Source of the DNA: Cupriavidus neocaledonicus
Lineage (GTDB): Bacteria; Pseudomonadota; Gammaproteobacteria; Burkholderiales; Burkholderiaceae
Direction: 5' to 3'
Length of the DNA stretch: 64,000 nt
Assembly (NCBI RefSeq): GCF_000372525.1
Contig: NZ_AQUR01000093.1
Location: 62,337 to 126,336 of the forward strand
Every line of letters begins with the position of its first letter. Position 1 is the stretch's first letter. Under the pieces are notes generated by a model. That model was not told the origin of the DNA and did no database searches. It worked only from the letters and a program-made list of their open reading frames with translations. A program made the position numbers and the translations under genes. Positions 28,135 through 37,631 of the stretch are shown here, piece after piece.

Positions 28135-29448
28135 ATGGAGCAAGCGATGCAACAACCCCGCGAGCCGGTCGCAACCGGCCGCACCCTGCGCTACCGCCCG
28201 CTGAACCTGGCGCGCTGGATCATCTGGAGCCTGACCGTGCTGGTCATGCTGGTGCTGCCGCTGTTCTTCACCGGGGGCTTCGCCATCACGCTGCTGTCGC
28301 AGATGGGCATCATGATCATCTTCGCGCTGTCGTACAACATGCTGCTGGGGCAGACCGGCATGCTGTCGTTCGGCCATGCGGTGTACTCAGGGCTGGGCGC
28401 CTTTATCGCCGTGCACGTGCTGAACATGGTCGGCGCCGGCAAGGTGTGGCTGCCGGTGTCGATGCTGCCGCTGGTGGGCGGGCTGGCCGGCGCGTTCTTC
28501 GGCGTCATCTTCGGCTACGTCACCACCAAGAAGGCCGGCACCACCTTCGCCATGATCACCATGGGCATCGGCGAGATGGTCTTTGCCAGTTCGCTGATGT
28601 TCCCGGAGTTCTTCGGCGGCGAGGGCGGCATCTCCACCAACCGCGTGGTCGGCGACCCGTTCCTGGGCATCACCTTCGGGCCCGGGCGCCAGGTCTACTA
28701 CCTGATCGCGGCTTGGTGCCTGGTATCGATGGTGGCGATGTACGCCTGGACCCAGACCCCGCTGGGCCGCATTGCCAACGCGGTGCGCGACAACCCCGAG
28801 CGGGTCGAGTTCATCGGCTACAACACCCAGCGCGTGCGCTACCTGGTGCTGATCCTGTCGGCGTTCTTCGCCGGCATCTCCGGCGCGCTGGCGGCGATCA
28901 ACTTCGAGATCGTCTCGGCCGAGAACGTCAGCGCGGTGCGTTCCGGCGGCGTGCTGCTGGCGGTGTTCATCGGCGGCGCCGGCGTGTTCTTCGGGCCGAT
29001 CATCGGCGCGGTGGTGTTCGTGCTGTTCGCGGTGGCGCTGTCGGACCTGACCAAGGCCTGGTTGCTGTACCTGGGCCTGTTCTTCGTGCTGATGGTGATG
29101 TTCGTGCCGGGTGGCCTGGCCAGCCTGCTGCTGATGCAGCTGCCGCTGGCGGCAAAGGGCAAGCTGCGCCGCATGCTGCCGTCCTATACCAAGGCCGGTG
29201 CGGCCGGCGCGGTGCTGCTGGTGGCGATGATCCTGACGGTCGAGCTGGTCTACAAGGTCCAGGTCGACAGCGCCAATGGCACCGCCATGAAGCTGTTCGG
29301 CGTCGGCTTCGATGCCGCCACCTGGGCCCCGTGGCTGGCGGCCGCGGCGCTGTGGGCGGTGGGACTGGCCGCGTGGCGGCTGGCGGTGCGCGCATCGCGC
29401 GCGCAATGGGACAAGGTACAGGCAGAAATCGCAGGAGGCAGGGCATGA
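28135..29448 (+). CDS. livM: Branched-chain-type ABC transporter permease (LivM family) with extended C-terminus
   Basis: A 437-residue permease. Residues 25-335 are a normal LivM domain (LSYNMLLGQTGMLSFGHAVY, then NTQRVRYLVLILSAFFAGISGALA and the IGGAGVFFGPIIGAVVF loop). About 100 further residues follow the usual end, with two more hydrophobic segments (AGAVLLVAMILTVELVY and APWLAAAALWAVGLAAWRLA), so the protein is longer than the usual 320-360. It overlaps livG by four bases (ATGA) and is translationally coupled to it. Confidence 0.92.
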   Translation: MEQAMQQPREPVATGRTLRYRPLNLARWIIWSLTVLVMLVLPLFFTGGFAITLLSQMGIMIIFALSYNMLLGQTGMLSFGHAVYSGLGAFIAVHVLNMVGAGKVWLPVSMLPLVGGLAGAFFGVIFGYVTTKKAGTTFAMITMGIGEMVFASSLMFPEFFGGEGGISTNRVVGDPFLGITFGPGRQVYYLIAAWCLVSMVAMYAWTQTPLGRIANAVRDNPERVEFIGYNTQRVRYLVLILSAFFAGISGALAAINFEIVSAENVSAVRSGGVLLAVFIGGAGVFFGPIIGAVVFVLFAVALSDLTKAWLLYLGLFFVLMVMFVPGGLASLLLMQLPLAAKGKLRRMLPSYTKAGAAGAVLLVAMILTVELVYKVQVDSANGTAMKLFGVGFDAATWAPWLAAAALWAVGLAAWRLAVRASRAQWDKVQAEIAGGRA

Positions 29449-30221
29449 GCGCGGCGGCACTGGAACTGACCGAGGTACGCAAGAAGTTCGGCCAGACGGA
29501 GATCATCCGCGGCGTGAACCTGAGCATTCCCAAGGGCGAGCGCCATGCGCTGATCGGCCCCAACGGCGCCGGCAAGTCGACCACCTTCAACCTGATCTCG
29601 GGCCGCTTCGCGCCGAGCAGCGGCACGGTGCGGCTGAACGGCGCGGAGATCGGCGGGCTGCAGCCCTTCGTCATCAACCGCATGGGGCTGTCGCGCAGCT
29701 TCCAGATCACCAATATCTTCCACCGGCTGTCGGTGTTCGAGAACCTGCGCTGCGCGGTGCTGTGGTCGCTCGGCTACAAGTATTCGTTCTGGCACCGGCT
29801 CACCGGGCTGCGCGACGCGCGCGAGCGCGCCGAGGAGGTGCTCGAGCTGATCGGCATGCAGCACCGGCGCGATACCCAGGCCGGCCTGCTGACCTATGCC
29901 GAGCAGCGCGCGCTGGAGATCGGCATCACCATCGCCGGCGGTGCCGAGGTGATCCTGCTGGACGAGCCCACCGCGGGCATGAGCCGCTCCGAATCGGACC
30001 ATGCGGTCGAGCTGATCCGCAAGGTCACCGTGGGCAAGACGCTGGTGATGGTCGAGCACGACATGAGCGTGGTGTTCGGGCTGGCCGACCGCATCTCGGT
30101 GCTGGTCTACGGCGAAGTCATCGCCACCGATACCCCGCAGGCAATCCGCAACAACCGCAAGGTCAAGGAAGCCTACCTGGGCACCACGCTGGACGAAGCC
30201 ACCACCGAAGGAGCGCATTGA
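29445..30221 (+). CDS. livG: Branched-chain-type ABC transporter ATP-binding protein (LivG family)
   Basis: A 258-residue ATPase. Walker A is GPNGAGKST, the signature region LLTYAEQRALEIGITIAGG is the modified LivG type, and Walker B is VILLDEPTAGMS, with the switch VEHDMSVVFGLADRISVL. It heterodimerises with LivF to power uptake. The ATG at 29445 overlaps the livM stop; longer frames are shadows. Its stop overlaps the livF ATG by one base. Confidence 0.94.
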   Translation: MSAAALELTEVRKKFGQTEIIRGVNLSIPKGERHALIGPNGAGKSTTFNLISGRFAPSSGTVRLNGAEIGGLQPFVINRMGLSRSFQITNIFHRLSVFENLRCAVLWSLGYKYSFWHRLTGLRDARERAEEVLELIGMQHRRDTQAGLLTYAEQRALEIGITIAGGAEVILLDEPTAGMSRSESDHAVELIRKVTVGKTLVMVEHDMSVVFGLADRISVLVYGEVIATDTPQAIRNNRKVKEAYLGTTLDEATTEGAH

Positions 30222-30934
30222 TGGGCAAGCGCATGCTGGAAGTCACGGGCCTGCACGCCTATTACGGCAAGAGCCACATCCTGCACGGCGTCGACGCGCA
30301 TATCGACGAGGGCGAGATCGTGGCGCTGCTGGGGCGCAACGGCGTGGGGCGCTCGACCATGGCCAAGGCCATTCTCGGCATGGTCAGGGCCGAAGGGTCG
30401 GTGAAGTTTCGCGGGGAAGAGATCCTCGGGCGGCGCACCTTCGAGATCGCGCACCTCGGCATCGGCTACGTGCCGGAGAACCGCGACATTTTCCCGACGC
30501 TGACGGTGCGGCAGAACCTGCTGCTGGGCGAGAAGCGCAACCCGCGCCAGCCGAAGCCGCGCTGGAGCGTGGAGGATATGTTCAACATGTTCCCGCGCCT
30601 GAAGGAGCGCGAGAACACCTCGGCCGGCGTGCTGTCCGGCGGCGAGCAGCAGATGCTGACGCTATGCCGCACGCTGATGGGCGATCCCGACCTGATCCTG
30701 ATCGATGAGCCCACCGAAGGGCTGGCGCCGATGATCGTGGCGCTGGTGGGCGATTACCTGAAGACCCTGAAGGAACGCGGCGTCTCGGTGCTGCTGATCG
30801 AGCAGAAGCTGGCGATTGCGCTCGATATCTCGCAGCGGGTCTATGTCATGGGCCACGGGCATATCGTGTTCGAAGGCACGCCGGGCGAACTGAAGGCGAA
30901 CGGGCAGGTCAGGAAGGAGTGGCTGGAGGTGTAG
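30221..30934 (+). CDS. livF: Branched-chain-type ABC transporter ATP-binding protein (LivF family), Walker A Lys replaced by Arg
   Basis: A 237-residue ATPase, last of the importer operon. The signature LSGGEQQMLTLCRTLM, Walker B LILIDEPTEGLAP and switch LIEQKLAIALDISQRVYVM are normal LivF. The Walker A loop reads GRNGVGRST (residues 38-46), with Arg44 (codon CGC at 30350-30352) where Lys normally grips the ATP phosphates. I recall a similar GRNGVGRS form in other beta-proteobacterial LivF proteins, so it may be a family variant with ATP hydrolysis left mostly to LivG. The protein is otherwise intact. Confidence 0.92.
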   Translation: MGKRMLEVTGLHAYYGKSHILHGVDAHIDEGEIVALLGRNGVGRSTMAKAILGMVRAEGSVKFRGEEILGRRTFEIAHLGIGYVPENRDIFPTLTVRQNLLLGEKRNPRQPKPRWSVEDMFNMFPRLKERENTSAGVLSGGEQQMLTLCRTLMGDPDLILIDEPTEGLAPMIVALVGDYLKTLKERGVSVLLIEQKLAIALDISQRVYVMGHGHIVFEGTPGELKANGQVRKEWLEV

Positions 30935-30960
30935 GGCCAGCCCTGCGATTCCCGCCGTTT

Positions 30961-31020
30961 TCTCCCCTCTCCCGCTCGCGGGAGAGGGGCGGGGGAGAGG
31001 GCCGGAGCCTCAACGAAGTG
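30961..31020 (+). repeat. REP-like palindromic repeat, copy B
   Basis: CCCCTCTCCCGC (30964-30975) pairs with GCGGGAGAGGGG (30978-30989), a 12-bp perfect stem with a 2-base loop, followed by a G-rich stretch, GGGCCGGAGC and CAACGAAGT. It lies just after livF, between convergent genes, where it could also act as a transcription stop. Same family as copies at 19094, 49645 and 49725. Confidence 0.85.
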
Positions 31021-31050
31021 CCATGCTTCGCTGTGCCCGGCCCCAACTTC

Positions 31051-32589
31051 TTACGCGGCCTCTCGCTCGTCCTGCGCCTTCCGTTCCGGAAACGCAAACG
31101 GCATATCCTCATACGCAATCAACCGCGACCCGGTGACCAGCCGATATCCCAGCCACAGCACCAGAAACACCGGCACGCCGATATAGGTCGCGACGATCTC
31201 CCGCCACCGGTTGGGGATGTCGGCAAAGGCCTGGTAATTCTGCCCGCCGATGATCACCAGGCACAGCACAGCCGAAAAGATCGGCCCGAACGGATACAGC
31301 GGCGAGCGGTAGGCGAGCTTGCCGAGGTCATGCCCCTGGTGGGCCATGCCGCGGCGGAAGCGGTAGTGGCTGACGGCGATGCCGAGCCAGGCGATGAAGC
31401 CGGTCATGGCCGAGGTGTTGAGCAGCCACAGATAGGCGGTCTTGTTGCCGAGCAGCGAACTCAGAAAGCACAACGCGCCGATGCCGGTGGTCGCCAGCAG
31501 CGCGACAAACGGCACGCCGTTGCGCGTGAGCCGGCCGAACACGCGCGGCGCGCGGCGGCTGACGGCGAGGCCGTACAGGATCCGCGTCGACACGTACATG
31601 CTCGAGGTGCCGGCCGACAGCAGCGCGGTCAGCACCACCGCGTTCATCAGCCCGGCGGCGAAGGCCAGCCCGGCGTGGCGGAACACCAGCGCGAACGGGC
31701 TCACGCCGACGTCGGTCACGTCGTTGCGCAGCAGGTTGGGGTCGGTATAGGGGATCAGCACCCCGATGACCAGGATCGCCAGCACGTAGAACAGCAGGAT
31801 GCGCCAGAAGGTCTGCCGGATCGCGCGCGGAATGGTGACGGCGGGGCGCTCGGCCTCGCCGGCGGCGACGCCGACGGTTTCGGTGCCGAGGAAGGAGAAG
31901 CCGGCGATCATGGCCACGCCGAACATGGCCGGGATGCCGCCGACGAAAGGCGCGTCGCCGGTGGTGAAGTTATGCCAGCCGGACTGCGGGCCGCCCTGCA
32001 TGATGCCGAAGATCATCAGCAGCCCCACGCCCAGGAATACCACCACGGTGATTACCTTGACCAGCGCGAACCAGTATTCGGCCTCGCCGAAGCCCCGCAC
32101 CGAGAACGCGTTGAGCCCGAACATCAGCAGCAGGAAGCCGGCGCTCCACAGCACTCCCGGCACGTCGGGGAACCAGTACTGCATCACCAGCTGCGCCGCG
32201 GTCAGCTCGACGGCGATGGTTACGGCCAGGCTGAACCAGTAGTTCCAGCCCAGCGCGAAGCCGAAGCCCTCGTCGACATAGAGCGCGCTGTAGGTGACAA
32301 AGGAGCCGGCCACCGGCATGTGCACCGCCAGCTCGCCCAGGCTGGTCATCAGGCAATACACCATCAGGCCGAGCAGCATATACATCAGCAGCGCGCCGCC
32401 CGGGCCGGCCTGCGCGATCGACGCACCCGAGGCCACGAACAGGCCGGTGCCGACCGCGCCGCCGACGGCGATCATGGTCAGGTGGCGGGCCTTGAGCCTG
32501 CGCTGGAGGTCGTCGTGCTCGACGACCGGGTGCTGGTGTCCATGCTGCGCCAAAGCGCGCCTGGACGAAGAAGTAGTGGGGGAAGACAT
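31051..32589 (-). CDS. Amino acid permease, APC superfamily
   Basis: A 512-residue transporter with twelve predicted membrane segments. The family signature starts with RRLKARHLTMIAVGGAVGTG and continues LFVASGASIAQAGPGG; LGELAVHMPVAGSF and the AGFSFLGTETVGVAAGEAER segment are typical of the LysP/AnsP/GABA-permease branch. It should import an amino acid with protons. The start at 32589 (MSSPTTSSSRR) fits the family; a frame to 32766 adds a basic, Cys-rich stretch without conservation. It is single, between the ABC operon and the beta-oxidation run. Confidence 0.92.
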   Translation of the reverse strand: MSSPTTSSSRRALAQHGHQHPVVEHDDLQRRLKARHLTMIAVGGAVGTGLFVASGASIAQAGPGGALLMYMLLGLMVYCLMTSLGELAVHMPVAGSFVTYSALYVDEGFGFALGWNYWFSLAVTIAVELTAAQLVMQYWFPDVPGVLWSAGFLLLMFGLNAFSVRGFGEAEYWFALVKVITVVVFLGVGLLMIFGIMQGGPQSGWHNFTTGDAPFVGGIPAMFGVAMIAGFSFLGTETVGVAAGEAERPAVTIPRAIRQTFWRILLFYVLAILVIGVLIPYTDPNLLRNDVTDVGVSPFALVFRHAGLAFAAGLMNAVVLTALLSAGTSSMYVSTRILYGLAVSRRAPRVFGRLTRNGVPFVALLATTGIGALCFLSSLLGNKTAYLWLLNTSAMTGFIAWLGIAVSHYRFRRGMAHQGHDLGKLAYRSPLYPFGPIFSAVLCLVIIGGQNYQAFADIPNRWREIVATYIGVPVFLVLWLGYRLVTGSRLIAYEDMPFAFPERKAQDEREAA

Positions 32590-33082
32590 CAGGGTCGCTG
32601 GACCTTCCGCCGCCCGGCATCTCGTGAAGGCCCGGCGGCAAAAAACGAAAAGCCGCGAGTCTACCGCGTCCGCGCCGGCGATTTTCCCGTATCGGTCAAA
32701 TAAAGTCCGATACTGGTCTGGGGGACGGCGCTCGCGCGAACAGGCAAGTGCCGTAACCGCCATCACGCGCGGCTACCTCCGGGTCGTTAAGCGCCGGCTC
32801 CATGCAGCGCGATCAGGGGCGGCATTCGCGTTGCGCATGGTCCCCAAAATGTTCGGAAATTAAAATTGAACGACCGTGCTATTCTGTGTATGCTTGTTTC
32901 GCCCAGGCGCCGGAGGGCGTTGTGGGGCGCGGGAAAGCGGCGGATCGGGTCAAGGGTTAACCCGCCCGTAAGCGCCGCGACCCGGGGCAGGCACCGGCAC
33001 CAGCCGGCACGCCCCGCGCTGCAGAAAACATTCATTCGAGAATTCGAATCCCGAGACAACTTCTGACACCAAAGGAACCAGC
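32590..33082. other. Intergenic control region in front of the beta-oxidation run
   Basis: About 490 bases between the divergent permease and the bifunctional hydratase/dehydrogenase, with no gene I can support. It contains the promoter/operator at 32866-32894 and an A/T-rich stretch at 32847-32895. Near 33032-33050 lies a small palindrome (ATTCGAGAATTCGAAT), and a Shine-Dalgarno (AAAGGAA) lies just before 33083. Confidence 0.7.
32866..32894 (+). promoter_or_regulatory. Predicted promoter with overlapping GAACGACCGTGC operator
   Basis: TTGAAC (32866-32871) as -35 and TATGCT (32889-32894) as -10 are separated by exactly 17 bases. The operator-like GAACGACCGTGC (32868-32879) covers the -35 and the start of the spacer, so a bound repressor would block the promoter. 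The preceding TAAAATTGAACGACCGT closely matches TAAAATCGAACGACCGT in front of the HSL esterase. The start codon of the first beta-oxidation gene is 188 bases downstream. Confidence 0.6.
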
Positions 33083-35164
33083 ATGACAGCGCAGTATCAG
33101 GTTCAGGACGGCGTAGCCGTCATCACGCTCGACAATCCCCCTGTCAACGGCCTGGGTCACAGCACCCGGCTTGGCATCGTCGAAGGCATGACCCGTGCGC
33201 TGGACGATGCCGCCGTCAAGGCGATCGTCATTACCGGCGCCGGCAAGGCATTCTCGGGCGGCGCCGATATCCGCGAATTCAATACGCCCAAGGCCATGCA
33301 GGAACCGACCCTGCACTCGGTGATCCGCGTGCTGGAAGCCTCGTCCAAGCCGGTGGTGGCGGCGGTGCATTCGGTCGCGATGGGCGGCGGCCTGGAGCTG
33401 GCGCTGGGCTGCAACTATCGCGTTGCGTCGAAGGGCGCGCAGATCGCGCTGCCGGAAGTGAAGCTGGGCCTGCTGCCCGGTGCCGGCGGCACGCAGCGCC
33501 TGCCGCGCGTGATCGGCCTGGAGGCCGCCGCCAACATGATCGTGTCGGGCACCGCGGTGCCGTCCGAGAAGTTCGCCGGCACCAAGCTGTTCGACGAGAT
33601 CGTCGACGGCGACGTGCTGCCCGCGGCCATCAAGTTCGCGCAGAACGTCGGCGCCGCCAGCGGCCCGCACCCCAAGGTGCGCGACCTTAAGGTACGCCAC
33701 GAAAACGCCGAAGGCTACCTCGGCTTCGCCCGCAACACCGTGGCCGCGATGGCCAAGAACTTCCCGGCGCCGCTGAAGTGCCTGGAAGCCGTGGCGGGCT
33801 CGCTCAAGCCGTTCGAGCAGGGCCTGAAGCAGGAGCGCGAGGGCTTCCTGTTCCTGGTGACCACGCCGGAATCGCGCGCACTGCGTCATGCGTTCTTCGG
33901 CGAGCGTGCCGCCAGCAAGATTCCCGACGTGCCCGAAGGCACCCCGGTGCGCAAGATCGAGAAGGTCGCCGTGATCGGTGCCGGCACCATGGGCGGCGGC
34001 ATCAGCATGAACTTCCTCAACGCAGGCATTCCGGTCACGATCCTGGAAACCAAGCAGGAAGCGCTCGACCGCGGCGTCGGCATCATCCGCAAGAACTACG
34101 AGAACAGCGCCAAGAAGGGCAAGCTGACGCAGGAGAAGGTCGAGCAGCGCATGGGCCTGCTCAGCACGACGCTGTCCTATGACGACATCAAGGACGCCGA
34201 CATGGTGATCGAGGCCGTGTTCGAAGAAATGGGCGTCAAGGAAGTCGTGTTCAAGAAGCTGGACGAAGTGATGAAGCCCGGCGCGATCCTGGCCTCGAAC
34301 ACCTCGACGCTGGACGTCAACAAGATCGCCTCGTTCACCAGGCGTCCGCAGGACGTGGTCGGCATGCACTTCTTCAGCCCGGCCAACGTGATGAAGCTGC
34401 TCGAAGTGGTGCGCGGCGAGAAGACCGGCAAGGACGTGCTGGCCACGGTGATGCAGGTGGCCAAGAAGATCAAGAAGACCGCGGTGGTGTCGGGCGTGTG
34501 CGACGGCTTTATCGGCAACCGCATGATCGAGCAGTACAGCCGCCAGGCCGGCTACCTGCTGGACGAAGGCGCGCTGCCCGAGCAGGTCGACAAGGCCATC
34601 GAGAAGTTCGGCTTTGCCATGGGCCCGTTCCGCATGGGCGACCTGGCCGGCAACGACATCGGCTGGGCCATCCGCAAGCGCCGCGCCGTGGACAAGCCGG
34701 ACATCCAGTACTCCAAGACCGCCGACCTGCTGTGCGAGATGGGCCGCTTCGGCCAGAAGACCGGCGCGGGCTGGTACGACTACAAGGCGGGCGACCGCAA
34801 GCCGTACCCGAACCAGCAGGTCAACGACATGATCGTGCAGCACTCCAAGGACCTGGGGCTGACGCGCCGCAAGATCTCGGACGAGGAGATCGTCGAGCGC
34901 CTGGTGTTCGCGCTGGTCAACGAAGGCGCCAAGATCCTGGAAGAGGGCATTGCTTCCAAGGCCTCGGATATCGACATGGTGTACCTGACCGGCTACGGCT
35001 TCCCGCTGTTCCGCGGCGGCCCGATGCTCTACGCGGACCAGGTCGGCCTGTACAACGTGGCGCTGGCCATGAAGCGCTACGCCAAGGGCTACCACGGCGA
35101 AGCCTGGCAGGTCGCGCCGCTGCTGCAGAAGCTGGCGGACGAAGGCAAGGGCTTCAACGGGTAA
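33083..35164 (+). CDS. fadB: Bifunctional enoyl-CoA hydratase / 3-hydroxyacyl-CoA dehydrogenase
   Basis: A 693-residue beta-oxidation enzyme, crotonase domain first. The oxyanion loop [10 protein letters not shown] and the two catalytic glutamates Glu105 ([10 protein letters not shown]) and Glu125 ([18 protein letters not shown]) are present. The NAD-binding GAGTMGGG starts at residue 299 and the dehydrogenase catalytic His429 lies in [16 protein letters not shown]. It converts trans-2-enoyl-CoA through L-3-hydroxyacyl-CoA to 3-ketoacyl-CoA. It heads eleven co-directional genes. C. necator is known to have two beta-oxidation clusters and this resembles one of them; that match is from memory. 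Confidence 0.95.
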   Translation: MTAQYQVQDGVAVITLDNPPVNGLGHSTRLGIVEGMTRALDDAAVKAIVITGAGKAFSGGADIREFNTPKAMQEPTLHSVIRVLEASSKPVVAAVHSVAMGGGLELALGCNYRVASKGAQIALPEVKLGLLPGAGGTQRLPRVIGLEAAANMIVSGTAVPSEKFAGTKLFDEIVDGDVLPAAIKFAQNVGAASGPHPKVRDLKVRHENAEGYLGFARNTVAAMAKNFPAPLKCLEAVAGSLKPFEQGLKQEREGFLFLVTTPESRALRHAFFGERAASKIPDVPEGTPVRKIEKVAVIGAGTMGGGISMNFLNAGIPVTILETKQEALDRGVGIIRKNYENSAKKGKLTQEKVEQRMGLLSTTLSYDDIKDADMVIEAVFEEMGVKEVVFKKLDEVMKPGAILASNTSTLDVNKIASFTRRPQDVVGMHFFSPANVMKLLEVVRGEKTGKDVLATVMQVAKKIKKTAVVSGVCDGFIGNRMIEQYSRQAGYLLDEGALPEQVDKAIEKFGFAMGPFRMGDLAGNDIGWAIRKRRAVDKPDIQYSKTADLLCEMGRFGQKTGAGWYDYKAGDRKPYPNQQVNDMIVQHSKDLGLTRRKISDEEIVERLVFALVNEGAKILEEGIASKASDIDMVYLTGYGFPLFRGGPMLYADQVGLYNVALAMKRYAKGYHGEAWQVAPLLQKLADEGKGFNG

Positions 35165-35205
35165 GCCGCGGCTGACGCGCCACCACGGTTCTTCCTGGCT
35201 CTGAC

Positions 35206-35850
35206 ATGGACACCACCCTCCGACCTGACGATTGCCTGCTGGTGATCGACGTGCAGAACGACTTCATGCCTGGCGGCGCGCTGGCCGTGCCGCGCGGCGA
35301 CGAGGTCGTGCCCGTCATCAACCGGCTGGCGCGCGCGTTCGGGCACGTGGTGCTGACGCAGGACTGGCATCCGGCCGCGCACGTCTCGTTCGCGGCCAAC
35401 CATGCCGGCACGCAGGCGTTCCAGACGCTGGCACTGCCGTATGGCGAGCAGGTGCTGTGGCCGGTGCACTGCGTGCAGGACACGCCCGGCGCCGCGCTGC
35501 ATGCGGGCCTGCACGTGCCGCACGCGCGACTGGTGATCCGCAAGGGCCACCATGCCGGCGTGGACAGCTACTCCGCCTTTATGGAAGCGGACCGCACCAC
35601 GCGCACCGGACTGGCCGGCTACCTGCGCGAGCACGGCGTCAGGCGCGTGTTCTGCGCCGGGCTGGCGACGGACTACTGCGTGGCCTGGAGCGCGCTCGAT
35701 GGGCGCGCCGCGGGCTTCGAGGCCGCGGTGGTCGAGGATGCATGCCGCGCCATCGACCTGCACGGGTCGCTGGCGCGGGCATGGCAGGACCTCGGCGCCG
35801 CCGGCGTCGCGCGCGTGATGTCCGCCGACCTGCTCGGTGGCCAGGGCTGA
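35206..35850 (+). CDS. pncA: Nicotinamidase
   Basis: A 214-residue isochorismatase-like amidase that turns nicotinamide into nicotinate for NAD salvage. The catalytic triad Asp15 (VIDVQNDF), Lys113 (IRKGHH) and Cys158 ([10 protein letters not shown]) and the metal ligands Asp53, His55 (QDWHP) and His88 (WPVHC) are all visible. It lies 41 bases after the hydratase/dehydrogenase gene and 47 before the thiolase. It is probably co-transcribed, which links an NAD-supply enzyme with an NAD-consuming pathway. Confidence 0.95.
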   Translation: MDTTLRPDDCLLVIDVQNDFMPGGALAVPRGDEVVPVINRLARAFGHVVLTQDWHPAAHVSFAANHAGTQAFQTLALPYGEQVLWPVHCVQDTPGAALHAGLHVPHARLVIRKGHHAGVDSYSAFMEADRTTRTGLAGYLREHGVRRVFCAGLATDYCVAWSALDGRAAGFEAAVVEDACRAIDLHGSLARAWQDLGAAGVARVMSADLLGGQG

Positions 35851-35897
35851 ACCGAAACACCGAACTGAACGACACAAGAGATTCCGAGGAGCAACAC

Positions 35898-37076
35898 ATG
35901 AACGAAGCAGTCATCGTATCCACCGCACGGACCGGCCTGGCCAAGAGCTGGAAGGGTGCCTTCAACATGACCCACGGCGCCACGCTGGGCGGCCACGCGG
36001 TCCAGCACGCCATCGCGCGCGCCAAGATCGAGGCCGCCGAGGTCGAAGACGTGCTGATGGGCTGCGCCAACCCGGAAGGCGCCACCGGCGCCAATATCGC
36101 GCGCCAGATCGCGCTGCGCGCCGGCTGCCCGGTTACCGTGCCCGGCGCCACCGTCAACCGCTTCTGCTCGTCGGGCCTGCAGACCATAGCCATGGCCGCG
36201 CAGCGCGTGATCGCCGACGAGGGCGACATCTTCGTCGCCGGCGGCGTCGAGAGCATCTCGTGCGTGCAGCAGGAGATGAACCGCCATATGGTCCAGGAAA
36301 GCTGGCTGACCAAGAACAAGCCGGAAATCTACTGGAACATGCTGCAGACCGCCGAGAACGTGGCCAAGCGCTACAACATCTCGAAGGAGCGCCAGGACGA
36401 GTACGGCGTGCGCAGCCAGCAGCGCGCCGCGGCCGCGCAGGAAGCCGGCAAGTTCAACGACGAGATCGTGCCGATGACGGTGCTCGCCGGCGTTGCCGAC
36501 AAGTCCACCGGCCAGCTGGTGACGAAGGAAGTCACCATCGACCGCGACGAGGGCATCCGCCCGGATACCACGCTGGAAGGCGTGGCCAAGATCCGCAGCG
36601 CGGTGCCGGGCGGCGTGATCACCGCCGGCAATGCCTCGCAGTTCTCGGACGGCGCCTCGGCGGCGGTGGTGATGAACGCGCGCGTGGCGGCGGCCAGGGG
36701 CCTGCAGCCGCTGGGCGTGTTCCGCGGCTTTGCCGTGGCCGGCTGCGAGCCGGACGAGATGGGCATCGGTCCCGTGTTCGCGGTGCCCAAGCTGCTGAAG
36801 AAGGCCGGCCTGAAGGTCGACGACATCGGCCTGTGGGAACTGAACGAAGCCTTCGCGGTGCAGGTGCTGTACTGCGCCGACACGCTGGGGATCCCGATGG
36901 ACCGCCTCAACGTCAACGGCGGCGCCATCGCGGTAGGCCATCCGTACGGCGTGTCGGGCGCGCGCCTGGTCGGCCATGCGCTGATCGAAGGCAAGCGCCG
37001 CGGCGTGAAATACGTGGTGGTGACGATGTGCATCGGCGGCGGCCAGGGCGCCGCCGGCCTGTTCGAGGTCCTTTGA
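35898..37076 (+). CDS. fadA: Acetyl-CoA acyltransferase (3-ketoacyl-CoA thiolase)
   Basis: A 392-residue thiolase, normal length. The acyl-accepting Cys90 lies in [15 protein letters not shown], the catalytic His in [19 protein letters not shown] and the second Cys in [15 protein letters not shown] near the C-terminus. It cleaves 3-ketoacyl-CoA with CoA. The ATG at 35898 has a Shine-Dalgarno (GAGGAG) and the family start [12 protein letters not shown]. Its stop overlaps the start of the next gene by one base. Confidence 0.94.
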   Translation: MNEAVIVSTARTGLAKSWKGAFNMTHGATLGGHAVQHAIARAKIEAAEVEDVLMGCANPEGATGANIARQIALRAGCPVTVPGATVNRFCSSGLQTIAMAAQRVIADEGDIFVAGGVESISCVQQEMNRHMVQESWLTKNKPEIYWNMLQTAENVAKRYNISKERQDEYGVRSQQRAAAAQEAGKFNDEIVPMTVLAGVADKSTGQLVTKEVTIDRDEGIRPDTTLEGVAKIRSAVPGGVITAGNASQFSDGASAAVVMNARVAAARGLQPLGVFRGFAVAGCEPDEMGIGPVFAVPKLLKKAGLKVDDIGLWELNEAFAVQVLYCADTLGIPMDRLNVNGGAIAVGHPYGVSGARLVGHALIEGKRRGVKYVVVTMCIGGGQGAAGLFEVL

Positions 37077-37525
37077 TGTCCGCAGCGGGCACGACGCGGC
37101 CGGCGACGGCCGCCGGCATGCTCGCCTGGGGCCGCGAAGTGCTGGCCAGCCAGCCCTTCTCGGTCCTGGTCGGGACCGAGCTGGCGGCGCTGTCGCCGGG
37201 CAAGGCCGAGCTGCGGCTGCCGATACGGCAAGCGCTGCAACAGCAGCATGGCTTCCTGCACGGCGGCGTGGTCAGCTACCTGGCCGACAACGCGCTGACC
37301 TACGCGGGCGGCGCGGCCATGCAGGTGCCCGTGGTGACTTCCGAGTACAAGATCAACTATGTGCGCCCGGCGATCGGCGAATTGCTGATCGCCCGCGCCG
37401 AATGCGTCAGCGTGGGCCGCCAGCAGGCGGTGGTGCGCTGCGACGTGTTTGCGGTCAGGGATGGCGAGGAGAAGCTCTGTGCGGTAGCGCAGGGGACCAT
37501 CGCGCGCCTTGGCGACGGTGGTTGA
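37076..37525 (+). CDS. Hot-dog fold acyl-CoA thioesterase (PaaI-like)
   Basis: A 149-residue single hot-dog domain. The PaaI-type signature QQQHGFLHGGVVSYLADNAL holds the active-site HGG helix, followed by VVTSEYKINYVRPAIGE and a final CAVAQGTIARL strand. It hydrolyses an acyl- or aryl-CoA, releasing CoA. The ATG overlaps the thiolase stop (TGATG), so both are translated together. It is one of two PaaI-like thioesterases in the run. Confidence 0.88.
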   Translation: MSAAGTTRPATAAGMLAWGREVLASQPFSVLVGTELAALSPGKAELRLPIRQALQQQHGFLHGGVVSYLADNALTYAGGAAMQVPVVTSEYKINYVRPAIGELLIARAECVSVGRQQAVVRCDVFAVRDGEEKLCAVAQGTIARLGDGG

Positions 37526-37540
37526 CCGAGGGAAGGGAAG

Positions 37541-37562
37541 GGGTGCGGCAGCGCCTTTTTTT
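37541..37562 (+). terminator. Possible weak internal terminator or attenuator
   Basis: GGGTGC (37541-37546) can pair with GCGCCT (37551-37556, including G-U pairs) around a GGCA loop, followed by T at 37556-37562. The stem is short. It lies 16 bases after the thioesterase stop, within the co-directional run, so it may lower expression of the genes behind it. Confidence 0.4.
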
Positions 37563-37631
37563 GACCGCTTCACCTTGAATCTGGCTAAAAGAATTCGCGG
37601 CGCGCCACGCAGTGCGCCGCCTGGAGACACC

